Shown: positions 9,510-19,654 of the stretch, one piece after another
How positions within the stretch are numbered: the first letter of the stretch is position 1
Layout: each line of letters begins with the position of its first letter
Origin: Rhabdophis nuchalis
Taxonomy: Eukaryota > Chordata > Lepidosauria > Squamata > Natricidae
DNA: 64,000 nt
Direction of reading: 5' to 3'
Assembly: GCA_039707465.1 (NCBI GenBank)
Contig: CM077648.1
Location: 16,695,119 to 16,759,118, forward strand
Program-made: the position numbers and the translations under genes
Notes under the pieces: generated by a model
Told to the model about the DNA's origin: nothing
Databases searched by the model: none
The model's input: the letters and a program-made list of their open reading frames with translations, nothing else

Positions 9510-11765
9510 TCATTTCCAGAGGGCAGGGCCCGCCACAGAGAGCGCCCTTCCCCTGGGCGTCACCCGCTGACAAAGTCTAGTGGACGGCATCCGGAGAAGA
9601 CCCTCTCTGTGGGAGCGAATCGGCCGTGAGGAAGTATGGGGCAGGATCCGATCCCGCAGATAGCTAGGTCCCGAGCCATGGAGCGCTTTAAAGATGATGA
9701 CTAACACCTTGAAGCGCGCCCGAAAGACGACAGGCAGCCAGTGCAGCTCGCGCAAGAGCGGTGTTACATGGGCGAACCTAGCGGTTCCCATTATTGCTCG
9801 CGCGGCTGCATTCTGGACCAACTGCAGTCTCCGGGTGCACCTCAAGGGGAGCCCCATGTAGAGAGAGTTACAATAGTCCAGTCGGGATGTCAGGAGAGCA
9901 TGAATGACTGTGCGAAGGGCATCCCGGTCCAATAGGGGGCGCAACTGGCGTACCAGGCGAACCTGGTAAAACGCCCTCCTGGCCACGGCTATCACTTGAT
10001 CTTCCATGGACAGCCGGGTATCTAGGAGGACTCCCAAGTTGCGCGCCCCATCCACGGGGGCAAGATGTTCACCCCCTATGGCCAGCGATGGAATCAGCTG
10101 GTTGAACCGGGCAGCCGGAAACCACAGCCACTTGGTCTTGGTCGGGTTGAGCCTGAGTCCGTTACTTCCCATCCAGATCCGCACGGCTTCCAGGCACTGG
10201 CACATCACCGCTACGGCATCGTTGGGGTGGTTTGGGGTAGATATATACAGCTGAGTATCATCAGCGTAGAGATGATACTCTACCCCAAAACCACGGATGA
10301 TCTCACCCAGCGGCTTCATATATGTGTTGAACAGGAGAGGCGAGAGGACCGACCCCTGAGGCACCCTACATGTGAGGGGTCTCGAGGTCGACCTCTGCTC
10401 TCCTGCCAACACAAATTGCGATCGGCCAGAGAGGTAGGAGGAGAACCACCGTAAAACGGTGCCTCCCACCCCCAACCCCCCCAGCCGATGCAATAGGATA
10501 CCATGGTCGATGGTATCGAAAGCCACCGAGAGGTCTAATAGGACCAAGATGGAGGAACAACCCCCATCTCTGGCCCTCCAGAGATCATCGACCAACGCGA
10601 CCAATGCCGTCTCAGTGCTATGCCCGGGTCGAAAGCCGTACTGGCGCGGGTCTAGATAATCAACTTCCTCCAGGTGACGGGGAAACTGTTGTGCCACCAC
10701 ACTCTCAACAACCTTCGCCAAAAAGGGAAGGTTGGAGACTGGACGATAGTTGTTTAATAGAGCTGGATCCAAAGAGGGCTTCTTAAGGAGGGGCCTCACC
10801 ATAGCCTCCTTTAGGGAAGCAGGCAAAGAACCCTCACTTAAGGAAGCGTTGACAACCTCTTGGAGCCAGCCTCGTGTCACCTCCCAGGATGCCAGTACAA
10901 GCCAGGAGGGACACGGGTCCAATAAACATGTGGTGGCTCGCAGTCGCCTGCGTAACCTGTCCATATCCTCGGAAGTAACGGACTCAAACTCCTCCCAAAC
11001 AAGATCTGTCTCGTGGCATCCCACTGGGCCATCAATGGGGGCTAGCTCGTTCTGTATCTGAGCGGTTTTCTCCTGCAGAAAAATCACAAATTCCTCTGCT
11101 CTACCCTGTAACGGGGCTTCCCGCACCCTCTGTTGAAGGATGGAGCGGGTCACCCTAAACAGGGCGGCAGGGCGGTTGTCTGCGGATGCTATGAGAGTGG
11201 CACAATGATGATGTTTGGCCACTCTCAGCGCCACAATGTAAGTCCGTAAATGGGCTCTTACCTGTGTCCGGTCAGATTCAGATCGGGTAGACCTCCATCT
11301 TCTCTCTAGGCATCTCTTGCGGTGTTTCATCACCCTCAGCTCCTCGGTAAACCAAGGAGCCAGGGTGTTTCGCCGCCGCAAGAGAGGCCGCAAGGGCGCG
11401 ACCCGATCCAAGGCTCCCGTGGTCGCAGTTTTCCATGCGGCCACGAGGTCCTCCATCGGGGCGCGGGTCAGGGGTACAGGAACTGGCCCAAGCGCCGTCT
11501 GGAACCCATCAGGGTCCATCAGGCGCCTGGGGCGGAACCAGATTGGTAACTCAGGTTCCGCCTCCCCGCGGAGGGGAGCAGCGGTCGGAAAGTCGAGCCG
11601 GAGAAGTGAGTGGTCTGACCATGACAAGGGTGTGATGACTATATCCCCTATACCCAGATCACTCTTCCATTGGCCTGAGACAAAGATGAGATCCAGTGTA
11701 TGTCCACCCTCGTGAGTGGGGCCTTGAATTAGTTGGGTCAGGTCCATGGCCGTCATGGAAGCCAT
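9510..11765 (-). CDS. L2 ORF2, 3' part: endonuclease C-terminus plus reverse transcriptase
   Basis: A 751-codon frame. Residues about 20-60 are the end of the APE endonuclease (HTLDLIF, then WSDHSLL). Reverse transcriptase blocks follow: NNYRPVSNLPF, QYGFRPGHSTETALV, DLSVAFDTIDHGILL (first catalytic Asp), VPQGSVLSPLLF, and YHLYADDTQLYIS (catalytic DD). After the thumb come HWLPVVFRARFKVL and RPIRSHREGLLR. The frame stops right after AGPALW, where sibling copies continue for about 30 more residues; an extra base near 9515 explains this. The first Met lies after a frame break, so it is not a natural start. The function would be target-primed reverse transcription. Confidence 0.9.
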   Translation of the reverse strand: MASMTAMDLTQLIQGPTHEGGHTLDLIFVSGQWKSDLGIGDIVITPLSWSDHSLLRLDFPTAAPLRGEAEPELPIWFRPRRLMDPDGFQTALGPVPVPLTRAPMEDLVAAWKTATTGALDRVAPLRPLLRRRNTLAPWFTEELRVMKHRKRCLERRWRSTRSESDRTQVRAHLRTYIVALRVAKHHHCATLIASADNRPAALFRVTRSILQQRVREAPLQGRAEEFVIFLQEKTAQIQNELAPIDGPVGCHETDLVWEEFESVTSEDMDRLRRRLRATTCLLDPCPSWLVLASWEVTRGWLQEVVNASLSEGSLPASLKEAMVRPLLKKPSLDPALLNNYRPVSNLPFLAKVVESVVAQQFPRHLEEVDYLDPRQYGFRPGHSTETALVALVDDLWRARDGGCSSILVLLDLSVAFDTIDHGILLHRLGGLGVGGTVLRWFSSYLSGRSQFVLAGEQRSTSRPLTCRVPQGSVLSPLLFNTYMKPLGEIIRGFGVEYHLYADDTQLYISTPNHPNDAVAVMCQCLEAVRIWMGSNGLRLNPTKTKWLWFPAARFNQLIPSLAIGGEHLAPVDGARNLGVLLDTRLSMEDQVIAVARRAFYQVRLVRQLRPLLDRDALRTVIHALLTSRLDYCNSLYMGLPLRCTRRLQLVQNAAARAIMGTARFAHVTPLLRELHWLPVVFRARFKVLVIIFKALHGSGPSYLRDRILPHTSSRPIRSHREGLLRMPSTRLCQRVTPRGRALSVAGPALWK

Positions 11766-11776
11766 GAACTCCCGAG

Positions 11777-12475
11777 CTACCTATCGGATGATTCGCCCAC
11801 CGATGGCAGATTAAAATCCCCCATGACTAAAAGTCTGGGGGTCTCAACTGCCACCGTAGCGATCACCTCTAGGAGCTCGGGCAGGGCTGCTGCTACATAG
11901 CGGGGAGCCAGGTATACAACCAGCAAGCCCAACTGCCTCCCTAGGCCCCACTTCACACAGAGGGACTCACAACCGGTGGTCTGTGGCACAATGGTCTCTC
12001 TCGGCTCAAGACCTTCCTTTACAATGACCGCTACCCCACCGCCCCTGCCTAGGGCCCGGGGCTGATGAAAAGCGCGGTAACCTGGTGGGCACATTTCAAT
12101 GAGGGGAAGTCCGCCCTCGTGGCCCAACCAGGTCTCCGCAATTCCTACCAGGTCCGGCTCCCCCTCTGACACAAGGTCATGAACGAGGGGGGCTTTGTTG
12201 ACAACGGACCTGGCGTTGCAAAACATCAGCCGCAGGCCCTGCCTCTGTACTCCCTGGCCACCTAGCCTGCGGGGGTTGAGGCACTTGACCGTTTGCAACC
12301 AACGGTTTCGCGCTCCCAACCGGGAGGATAGAACTTGTCTCCCCTCGGACCTGCCTCTCCCCACGACCTTCTGGATGGAAATGCCCTCTGTCGGAGCGAC
12401 TCGTGTTTCCCCCCCCCCTGACGGATCCTTCCGTTTCCCTCCGTCGCCTGCTGGCCTGGCCCTCTCTTTCCTCAC
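11777..12475 (-). CDS. L2 ORF2, 5' part: APE-type endonuclease N-terminus
   Basis: A 232-codon frame. A basic, low-complexity leader of about 80 residues precedes the endonuclease core: LMFCNARSVVNK, GIAETWLG (catalytic Glu), GGGVAVIVKEGL and MGDFNLP (Asp/Asn site). It ends at a TAG just after GESSDR. The remaining endonuclease motifs continue in the other frame of the 751-codon ORF, so one indel near 11775 splits what was a single protein. The upstream start is unproven. Confidence 0.85.
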   Translation of the reverse strand: MRKERARPAGDGGKRKDPSGGGETRVAPTEGISIQKVVGRGRSEGRQVLSSRLGARNRWLQTVKCLNPRRLGGQGVQRQGLRLMFCNARSVVNKAPLVHDLVSEGEPDLVGIAETWLGHEGGLPLIEMCPPGYRAFHQPRALGRGGGVAVIVKEGLEPRETIVPQTTGCESLCVKWGLGRQLGLLVVYLAPRYVAAALPELLEVIATVAVETPRLLVMGDFNLPSVGESSDR

Positions 12476-12774
12476 CCGCCTCTACCTGTCTATACCCTCC
12501 TCCCTCCCTGGTACCCCCTAAAATAGACACTAATTTACAAATTAAAAAACCCCTAAGACCACGCTTCTTCCACCTCTCCGGATTAATGAATCCCTCATCA
12601 AGGTGGGCCCTCGTTAGAGCGGAGGGCCAAACCTGCGAGAGCGGGGACTCTCGCAGTCATAGTAGGTCTAGCTTAGAGTACATTAATATTGATAAATAAT
12701 TAAATAAATAAGTAAATAATTATGTATAAATACAATGTAAAAAAGATTTAAATACATAAAAGAGCATGGGTCAT

Positions 12775-12883
12775 CAGGGGTAGTCAACCTTTTTATGCCT
12801 ACCATCCACTTTTGTATCTCTGTTAGTAGTAAAATTTTCTAACCGCCTATAGTGGGCGGTAGGGACCAGGTTGACTACCACTG
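12775..12883 (+). mobile_element. hAT MITE, group E
   Basis: The termini CAGGGGTAGTCAACCT and AGGTTGACTACCACTG are inverted repeats 109 bp apart. Flanking octamers (TGGGTCAT and ATGTAAAT) do not match, so the duplication has decayed or the copy is rearranged. An inner hairpin, ACCGCCTATAGTGGGCGGT, lies near 12842-12860. Confidence 0.65.
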
Positions 12884-12889
12884 ATGTAA

Positions 12890-14004
12890 ATGTTGCAATT
12901 AAAATTAGTTGGAAATCAAATCTATGATTGTTAAGAAAATACACGGTTTATCTCCGTTGCAATGGAGGTATGACTTTAGTAATATTAATAATATTAAATA
13001 ATATTAATAATATTAATTTAGTAATATTAAAAGCAGGTTCTACAAATATTCTTTCAAGCAGTGGAAATGATGGATGCACCATATCTGCAATCTAAATTTT
13101 ACTGCAGGCAGGCAGTTGTAGAAATCCTCAGAAGATTAGAAATGGAGTTACCTGGGGGTGTGCCAAAGTGCTTCTAAACTCCACACACACAAGTACATAC
13201 ACAGACACAAACGCATGTGCATTCATAAATACACATACAGACATACACATAAGTATGGGGTGAATAGTTCCTTGTTAGTCATCTCTTCCTGTTGTGTGAA
13301 ATCTGCCAAGCCACTCTATCTCACTAGGTTATTTATAGACAGGCTATAGTATAAGTAAGCAAAAAAAATTTCCAATGCAGGCACATCTGTTTGATGAATC
13401 AGAGTTCCAAGGTTTTAAAAAAGGAAGTGTAAGCAGCAAAATGATAGCTGGGAATCTGCAAGCAATGAAATGACAACAAGGAGGGGAAGAAATTGGAAAC
13501 CACAGACTGGACAATTTGAAATAGTTTCTTGTTGCTCTTTTTGAGCAACAAGTTGTTGAGATTTAAGTGTTATATCGTTAGAAGCATTATGGATTTCAGT
13601 GTAATTCTAATATTTCTTACATTAGCTGTACACAGTATACTGTGTAGTTTAAGTATACTGTAGCTGCTGTGCCACTTTTCAAGTTACTTACAATGATGAT
13701 GAAGGACAGCAAACATTTCCTTTGTTTTAAGTCTATTTGCCTTAGTAAGAGGTTTCTAGTGCCATGAATATATATTTCCTACAGTAAGTAACTGGCCTTC
13801 CAATTTATTGAAGAATATCACTTCATTGCCAATTGGCACTGCTTCATTGGACTCCAAAATATAAATGGTCAACAGGTGGCAGCAAAGTGATCTGTAGGTG
13901 GCCAGAATGTTCTGTAGCTCTTTGCTGCCATCTGATGGCAAGCAAGACATATACTGTCTTGATCTATATTTCCATAGATGAAGTATCTTGAATATGATTG
14001 TTAA
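12890..14004. other. Unassigned sequence with CA-rich tract
   Basis: Includes an (AATATT)n patch near 12978-13030, a degenerate CA-rich tract at 13180-13255 and a hairpin, TTGTTGCTCTTTTTGAGCAA, at 13529-13548. No gene is supported. Confidence 0.4.
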
Positions 14005-14515
14005 AACAAATCCAGGAAGTGAGTCCTAGCATTGTCCAAAATGAGAAGGTGAAGATCTTGTGGGACTTTCGAATACAGATGGATCATCATTTGGAACCCA
14101 ACATGCCAGATATCACAGTTGTCAAAACTGAAGCATACAATGTATTGATATTGCTGTACTAGGAGATGCCAGAGTTGAAGAAAAAGAACTGGAAAAAAAA
14201 TCATGAAATATTGCAACCCGACCATCGAAAGGACGCAATTATGGATTAAATATATAACAGTGATACCCATTGTCTTTGGGGCACTTGATACCATGTCCAA
14301 GAATTTTACAAAATACATCAAGAAAGTGCAGCTTCCTGCAATAACACCAGTGGAACTGCAAAAAAAATGAGCTACTCGAAACATCATTTTATGAAGATAC
14401 TTGGCTGATACCTAGGATGCTGGCAGCAGCCCATATCAACCATCAGCACCAGTCAATGATATTTGTGATACATTTAAAATGTTCAGTTGACTGAATTTCA
14501 TGTTTAATGTATAAA
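14005..14515 (+). pseudogene. RLE-type LINE (R4/Dong-like), C-terminal relic
   Basis: Plus-strand frames, broken by indels, read LWDFRIQMDHHLE and then MPDITVV, resembling the PD motif region of a restriction-like endonuclease C-terminal to the reverse transcriptase. They are followed by GDARVEEKELEK-like and VIPIVFGALDTM segments. That block order is known from RLE-bearing LINEs, of which R4 occurs in squamates. It ends in GTATGTAACAACAACAACA. The 128-codon frame on the opposite strand is a shadow. Confidence 0.6.
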
Positions 14516-14960
14516 GTATGTAACAACAACAACAGTGATTCCCATTGTCATTGGGGCACTTGGTACCATGCCCAAGAATTTTATAAAACACATCAAGAAA
14601 TTGCAGCTTCCTGCAATAACACCAGCAGAACAGCAAAAAAACTGTGCAACCTGGAACATTGTACATTTTAAGAACGTGCTTGGTTGATACCTAGGACGCT
14701 GGCAGCAACCCGTATCAAGCATTAGCACCAGTCAATGGTATTTGTGATGCATTTTTGAATATTCAGTTGACTGAGTTTCATGTTTAATGAATAACGTATA
14801 TATAATAATAATAATAATATTGGTACTTGGTTGATACCAAGGACACTGGCAGCAACTCATATCAACCATTAGTACCAGTCAATGGTATTTGTGATGCATT
14901 TTTGAATGTTCAGTTGACCGAATTTCATGTTTAATGAATAAAGTATAATAATAATAATAA
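14516..14960 (+). repeat. Tandem repeats of the RLE-LINE 3' tail
   Basis: Two further copies of the same 3' region follow the relic head to tail. One at about 14530-14818 reads VIPIVIGALGTM and ends in (ATA)n. A shorter one at about 14824-14958, starting GGTACTTGGTTGATACC, also ends in (ATA)n. Each contains TCAGTTGACYGARTTTCATG near its end. The three units have unequal lengths. Confidence 0.75.
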
Positions 14961-15860
14961 TTGATGACTTTACTTACTCAGAAGTAAGTGCCTGTAATCC
15001 AGATAGATATCCCCTCTTCCATTTTGAGCAATCATGCTATCTGAATCTACAGTTTATCCCCATGCAGTAGGTACATATGTATGTCATTATGAATTTATTT
15101 ACATATTTCTATAGTTGCATTTTTCTCCTTCTGACTGCTGCCTATATATCATTCAGAAAGAACACTTCTGTGGTAGGCAGGAATTATTTACCTCTTCAAT
15201 TCTCTTCTAAATTTTCAGCACTCCAAACCATAACACGCTAGTACTATAAGCAAGGATATTTTTCGCTATTTTTTGCAGGAGCCTACTACCAATAAATGAC
15301 AGCAGTTAATTTCTTCATTTATGTTAAAAGGCAAATAATTTAGTAACACTCATTACGCATTCCCTCCAGCAATATTGCAACATCATGGCCAGGCTCCTTG
15401 GAAACCTTAAAGGGGGGAAAAAGGAAGAGAGAGAAATATTTCCAACAACATCTAAGATTCTTTAGAGTCAAATATTGATTGGTCAGATAAAGCTTTCTCC
15501 AAACTTCTCCAAGCCAGCATCCTTCAGAAAGCACTAAAGATAAGAAAATGTATTGCTGCATCAAGAAATCAAACCGCCTCAACTCAGTGGTAAAACATTT
15601 ATATAGAGCTTTATTTTATTAGAATAGGGATTTCTCCGAAATTTAAATTAGAACCCATTTCAACATTTGTTTCGTTTATTTAAAGCTTTTCTCAGATGTG
15701 CTTCTTTTTTTTGTTAGTCTTTGTAGATCCTCTATTAATCCTGAGTGACATCCCAACCTTTGCATTTGGAATCAAATGTTTTGGAAGAGGGACAGTTTTA
15801 TGGATTATTTTACAGATTGGTGACTAGCCATATGCTTTCACAGTTAAAATATAGAATGCA
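14961..15860. other. Unassigned AT-rich sequence
   Basis: No recognisable frame or repeat. An 80-codon minus-strand frame near 15340-15582 has no recognisable motif. Confidence 0.4.
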
Positions 15861-16310
15861 GAATAAGAGAGTTGGAAGGGACCAGTGGTGGGGTTCAGAT
15901 TTTGTTACCACCAGTGTGCTACCCGCCCGCCTTGCATGGTCAGGCGCCCCTTGCACTTTGCTTTCATGCATGCACCAGGCCTCAAAAACATGCCTAAATA
16001 GGACGGTACAGAGTTGGGGCAGGTGGGCAGGCCTTCCTGCGATTTCCGCTATTGGTTTGGGTGAACTGTTCCGAACTGGCTGAATTCCACCTCTGGAAGG
16101 GATCTTGTAGGTCATCTAGTCCAACCCCCACCTAAGCAAACCCTACACCATTTCCGCCTGATGGCAGTCCAGTCTCTTCTTGAAAGCTTCCAGTGATGAC
16201 GCCCCTACAGCTTCTGAAGGCAACTTCTGTTCCATTGGTTGATTATTCTGTCAGAAAAATTATCCTTATTTCTAGGTTGAATCTCTCCTTGATCAGATTC
16301 AGTTTATTAA
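15861..16310 (-). mobile_element. CR1-clade LINE 3' fragment, split by a hAT MITE
   Basis: GAGTTGGAAGGGAC at 15869-15882 and GAAGGGATCTTGTAGGTCAT from 16096 are the two sides of one CR1 3' end. The rest reads CTAGTCCAACCCCC and on to TCTAGGTTGAATCTCTCC. The gap is the hAT element at 15883-16095. Confidence 0.75.
15875..16103 (+). mobile_element. hAT MITE, group B (element 15883-16095)
   Basis: Ends are CAGTGGTGGGGTTCAG and CTGAATTCCACCTCTG. Flanking octamers are GAAGGGAC and GAAGGGAT (7 of 8), derived from the CR1 sequence it interrupts. The body matches 3731-3971. Confidence 0.85.
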
Positions 16311-16376
16311 AAAATTTAAAAATGGTGGTTAGCCTTCACTGTGGTTTACAGAATTTCCAGATGCAGTATATTATTT

Positions 16377-16818
16377 CATTTCATTTCATTTATTCGACTT
16401 ATTAACCGCCCCCTCTCCCCGAAGGGACTCGGGGCGGTGCACAGGAAAATATAAAAAATACAATACATCACAATAAATACATAAATACATTAAAACTATA
16501 TTAAATTACAACCTGTGCTAAAAACTACCCCATTAAAATCCCTAAAGCCCAATTTAAAATTTCTCTACTAAACAACTGAGGCTAAAAACGGTAGGTTAGG
16601 CCAGGCCGGCCTGTTGGAAAAAGTAGGTTTTTAGTTGCTGGCGGAAGGAGCGGAGGTCCGGGATAGATCTAAGTTCGGGGGGTAGGTCATTCCAGAGGGT
16701 CGGGCCCACCACAGAGAAGGCCCTTCCCCTGGGCGTCACCCGCTGGCATTGCCTAGTGGATGGCACCCGGAGAAGCCCCTCTCTGTGGGAGCGAATCGGC
16801 CGAAGGGATGTGGTTACA
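16377..16818 (-). mobile_element. L2-clade LINE 3' end
   Basis: On the minus strand an 81-codon frame (16596-16841) carries SLRPIRSHREGLLRVPS and AFSVVGPTLWNDLPPELRS to a natural stop. It is followed by the 3' UTR and a TTTCA-type pentamer tail at 16377-16392. The frame's first few codons come from flanking DNA. 5'-truncated. Confidence 0.85.
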
Positions 16819-16961
16819 TAGTGTAGAAAATCGCAGCCCATAGTCCAGATGTAGGCCTCTTATAAGAATTCAAAGCTACTGTGGTCAAATAGGCTATAAT
16901 TCTAAAAATTCCTACTTCAATATCATGTGAGAAAACATATTTTTGTGCACTTGTCACACTA

Positions 16962-17212
16962 CAGTGTTGGGTTCCTACTAGTTCGGACTGGTTTGGTGGC
17001 CTGGGTTACTGGAAACAGCAGCGACCCAGGCCTGCCACGCCCCTGAACTCGTTCTCCATAGGCGCCACCATCTTGTTTTTTGCTTCTGCACATGCGCCGA
17101 GCAACTTTTATTGTATTGTGTACGTGCCGCGCAGCATGCATCAAACGTGCATCAAGCTTGGCTGCACCGTGCCCACAACCAAACCAGAAGTAATGACTGC
17201 CAGAATCCACCC
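16962..17212 (+). mobile_element. Probable hAT MITE, group B, diverged
   Basis: Begins CAGTGTTGGGTTCCT, contains TAGTTCGGACTGGTTTGG as in other group B copies, and finishes near CCAGAATCCACCCCA. No clear TSD was found, so the right boundary is approximate. Confidence 0.5.
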
Positions 17213-18241
17213 CATCCCAAGAGGGTGGACTTAATTTATGGACCTAAAATTTGTTTGTGTCATGTACTTCCGTAAATTGTAATATCTTAAATATGCTTAA
17301 TGAAAGCTCCGCCCAGAATCTTTTTCTTAAGAAAAGGAAGCACTCATTAAAACAAGTGTTAATCTATGAATTTCACCGAGTATTCGGCTATGATTTCATT
17401 GAAACGACACCCTTTGAAGGGGGAAGCAGGGATTTCTATTTTTATTTGATTGAACTGACACGCTGGCGTCTGCCCACAATCTTTTGAGATGGGGAAATCC
17501 ATTCCAACATTGACAAGAGGGGCAGGATTACGGCATCCTACCGAAGCTGGAGTTCAGGAGACTTTTGGCAATAGACACCGGCCTGCCAACCTTGGGGTAA
17601 TCCGAGAACTTTTTGTCCCACTTTCACCAGTAATGGCTTATATTGATAGACATGAAAACCGAGATAGAATTGCTGACGGATCCATCTTTTTATCCCTGAA
17701 CAGGTTGCAACCAGAATCAATTTCATTCCAAGGCTGCAGTTATTATGAAAGGAATGAATAAGTAATCGGTCTTTTGGGAGGCCTGACATCTAAGGGTCCG
17801 TGGTATTTGCATAATTAAATGAAAATTTTGTAAAAAAATAAAATCACCATCATTGTCACTTTTTCTATAGTGTTGTGGCAGCAGCTGAAGCGCCCGACTT
17901 AAACGCAGGTGACTTGGGTTGGAGTCCGTCACTGTGCTTCGGTCATTCCTTCTCAGTCCATTTAAGCTCACAGGGTTACGGCTGTTAGCTCCCTTGAGCT
18001 CTGGAGTAATGACAGCAACCCGGGAAGCAACTAAACATCACAATCTTATTTCATGCGGCAAGAAAAGGATCCGTCTTAGAAACCGAGACAGCTTCCTTAT
18101 GCCCGAACATCTGGTTCATTTTGCATAATCCCAGCTAGACAGACAGGTTGCAAAATCTTCTGTTTTCCAGGCAGGCACATTTCCAGCCCTACCTCCCGTT
18201 AAAAAAATGTAATAACCAAGCTCGAAAGATTACTGTAAAGT
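17213..18241. other. Unassigned sequence
   Basis: Several overlapping frames of 70-90 codons occur on both strands near 17489-17970, but none has recognisable motifs. The segment is not obviously repetitive within the window. A host exon cannot be excluded. Confidence 0.35.
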
Positions 18242-18715
18242 CCCTAGAGTAGTGATGGCTAATCTTTTTTGAATCCCGTGCCAAAAGCAGGGGGAGCGCA
18301 GGGCCCACACTATAATGCTATGCATGGGACCCAACTACCCCATGTGCATGCACATGCGATCCCCGCCCTTTCCCCGCTTTTGGTGCATGATGGACCCGTT
18401 TTTCACCCTCCCCAGAGACTTTCTCCCTAGAGGGCAAAAACAGCCTCCACTGTTCCCTCCGGAGGGTGAAAAATGGCCCTACGGGCAACCAGCTTCAGGG
18501 AAGCCTCCTGAAGGCTCTGGAGGATGAAAAACAGCCCTACAGACAAACCGGAAGTGACTTCCGGTTTGTCTGTAGGGATGTTTTTCACCCTCCAGAGCGC
18601 TAAAAATGGCCCAATGTGCTGGAGCTGACAGGGTAATGCCTTGTGTGCCCTAACAAATGGCTTCACGTGCCACCTGTGGCACATGTGCCATAGGTTTGCC
18701 ATCACGGCCCTAGAG
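18242..18715 (+). mobile_element. hAT MITE, group C (element 18250-18707)
   Basis: Exact 8-bp duplications CCCTAGAG at 18242-18249 and 18708-18715 flank an element running from TAGTGATGGCTAATC to TTTGCCATCACGG. Inside, near 18530-18570, ACAGACAAACCGGAAGT is followed by its inverted complement, predicting a strong hairpin. Non-coding. Confidence 0.88.
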
Positions 18716-18724
18716 CATGAGGGC

Positions 18725-18788
18725 TGTGGAATCTCTTAAAAGTTGAAGTCCACACATCTTAAAATTGCCAAGGTTGAGAAATGCTGCC
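18725..18788. mobile_element. Group D hAT MITE fragment
   Basis: AAGTTGAAGTCCACACATCT and AAATTGCCAAGGTTGAGAAA match one half of the palindromic group D elements. The other half and the TSD are absent. Confidence 0.5.
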
Positions 18789-19086
18789 CTGTGGCAATGC
18801 CAGTTTTCTAGTGCAGTGGCATTCTGGGATGGAAGTGATATTTTATCAAAAGCATAGCCAGACTATTTTGGATCCTTTTGCCTATCATCCCAGTTTCACG
18901 GAGGCTAAGCAGACCCAGAGGCAACTGTTGCTGCCCGACAACTATCATTGAGAAATGCTGAAATTTGGGGTTAGTGGCACCTGGAATATTCTGAAAGTGT
19001 TTCCTTGGCAAAGAAAAAGCCAAGGAAGGAGACATCTTTGACATTTCCAAGTGAGAGCAGCAAGCATGTTCTATGCAGAAAAATGG
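18789..19086. other. Unassigned sequence
   Basis: No gene or recognised repeat. Confidence 0.4.
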
Positions 19087-19320
19087 AAAGCAATAGCAAT
19101 AGTTCTTAGACTTATATACCACTTTATAGTGCTTTACATACTCTCTAAGCGGTTTGCAAAGTCATATTGCCTCCAACCATCTGAGTCCTCAAATTCCTGA
19201 CCTTGGAAGGATGGAAGGGTGTCAACCATGAGCCGGTCAGGATTGAACTCAAGGCAGTGGAATGCAAAGTTAGCCTGCAATACTTCATTCTCACCACTGC
19301 AGCAGCAGTGGTTAGAATAA
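19087..19320 (-). mobile_element. tRNA-derived SINE (type A)
   Basis: Minus-strand copy of the type A SINE at 1210-1448. The tail lies left (AGCAATAGCAATAGTTCTTA), the body has CTTGGAAGGATGGAAGGGTG, and the degenerate tRNA-like head is on the right around 19240-19310. Not a functional tRNA gene. Confidence 0.75.
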
Positions 19321-19654
19321 TTCCCACAAGGGCTGGGAAACTAATGGAATTAGCAGAGTTGGCTAAACTGACTGGCCAAATCAAAGAAAAGAATACAGCT
19401 AACTTTGTTTCCACTTGGAAACCAATTCTGGACTTTGTGCTTAAGGTGGAGAAAATGATCCTTGGCCTTGGATTTTGCTGATTAGATGAGTTTGTTGCTA
19501 CAGAAATGGCTAGTACATATTATTATGTAACAGTAAAAAATCGAGGCTGCATGTGTGTTATTTTATTCTACTGCAATAAAAAGAGTCATTTAGTGTCCCT
19601 CCCCCCCATCTTACACTTCTTCCTCATTCCTTTTTTCCTTCCCTATTTCTCCAC
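19321..19654. other. Unassigned sequence
   Basis: No gene or recognised repeat. Confidence 0.4.

Larger units (their letters stand above)
9211..12690 (-). mobile_element. L2-clade LINE, near-complete ORF2 region
   Basis: On the minus strand the order is a 5' GC-rich leader, an APE-type endonuclease, reverse transcriptase, a C-terminal conserved block, a 3' UTR with a GC-rich hairpin (GCACCGCTCCGAGTCC), and a pentamer tail seen on the plus strand as (GATAA)n at 9211-9235. I place it in the L2 part of the CR1 superfamily because of the YADDTQLY catalytic motif and the C-terminal RPIRSHREGLLR block; chicken-type CR1 has a different motif. The 5' boundary near 12690 is estimated. No separate ORF1 was recognised. 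It is the longest of about eight L2 copies in the window. Confidence 0.85.

Noticed and set aside
10065..12699. Plus-strand frames of 60-132 codons
   Set aside because: Shadows opposite the L2 endonuclease/reverse transcriptase frames.
14001..14728. Minus-strand frames of 74-128 codons
   Set aside because: Shadows of the plus-strand LINE C-terminal relic, whose motifs are in the other strand.
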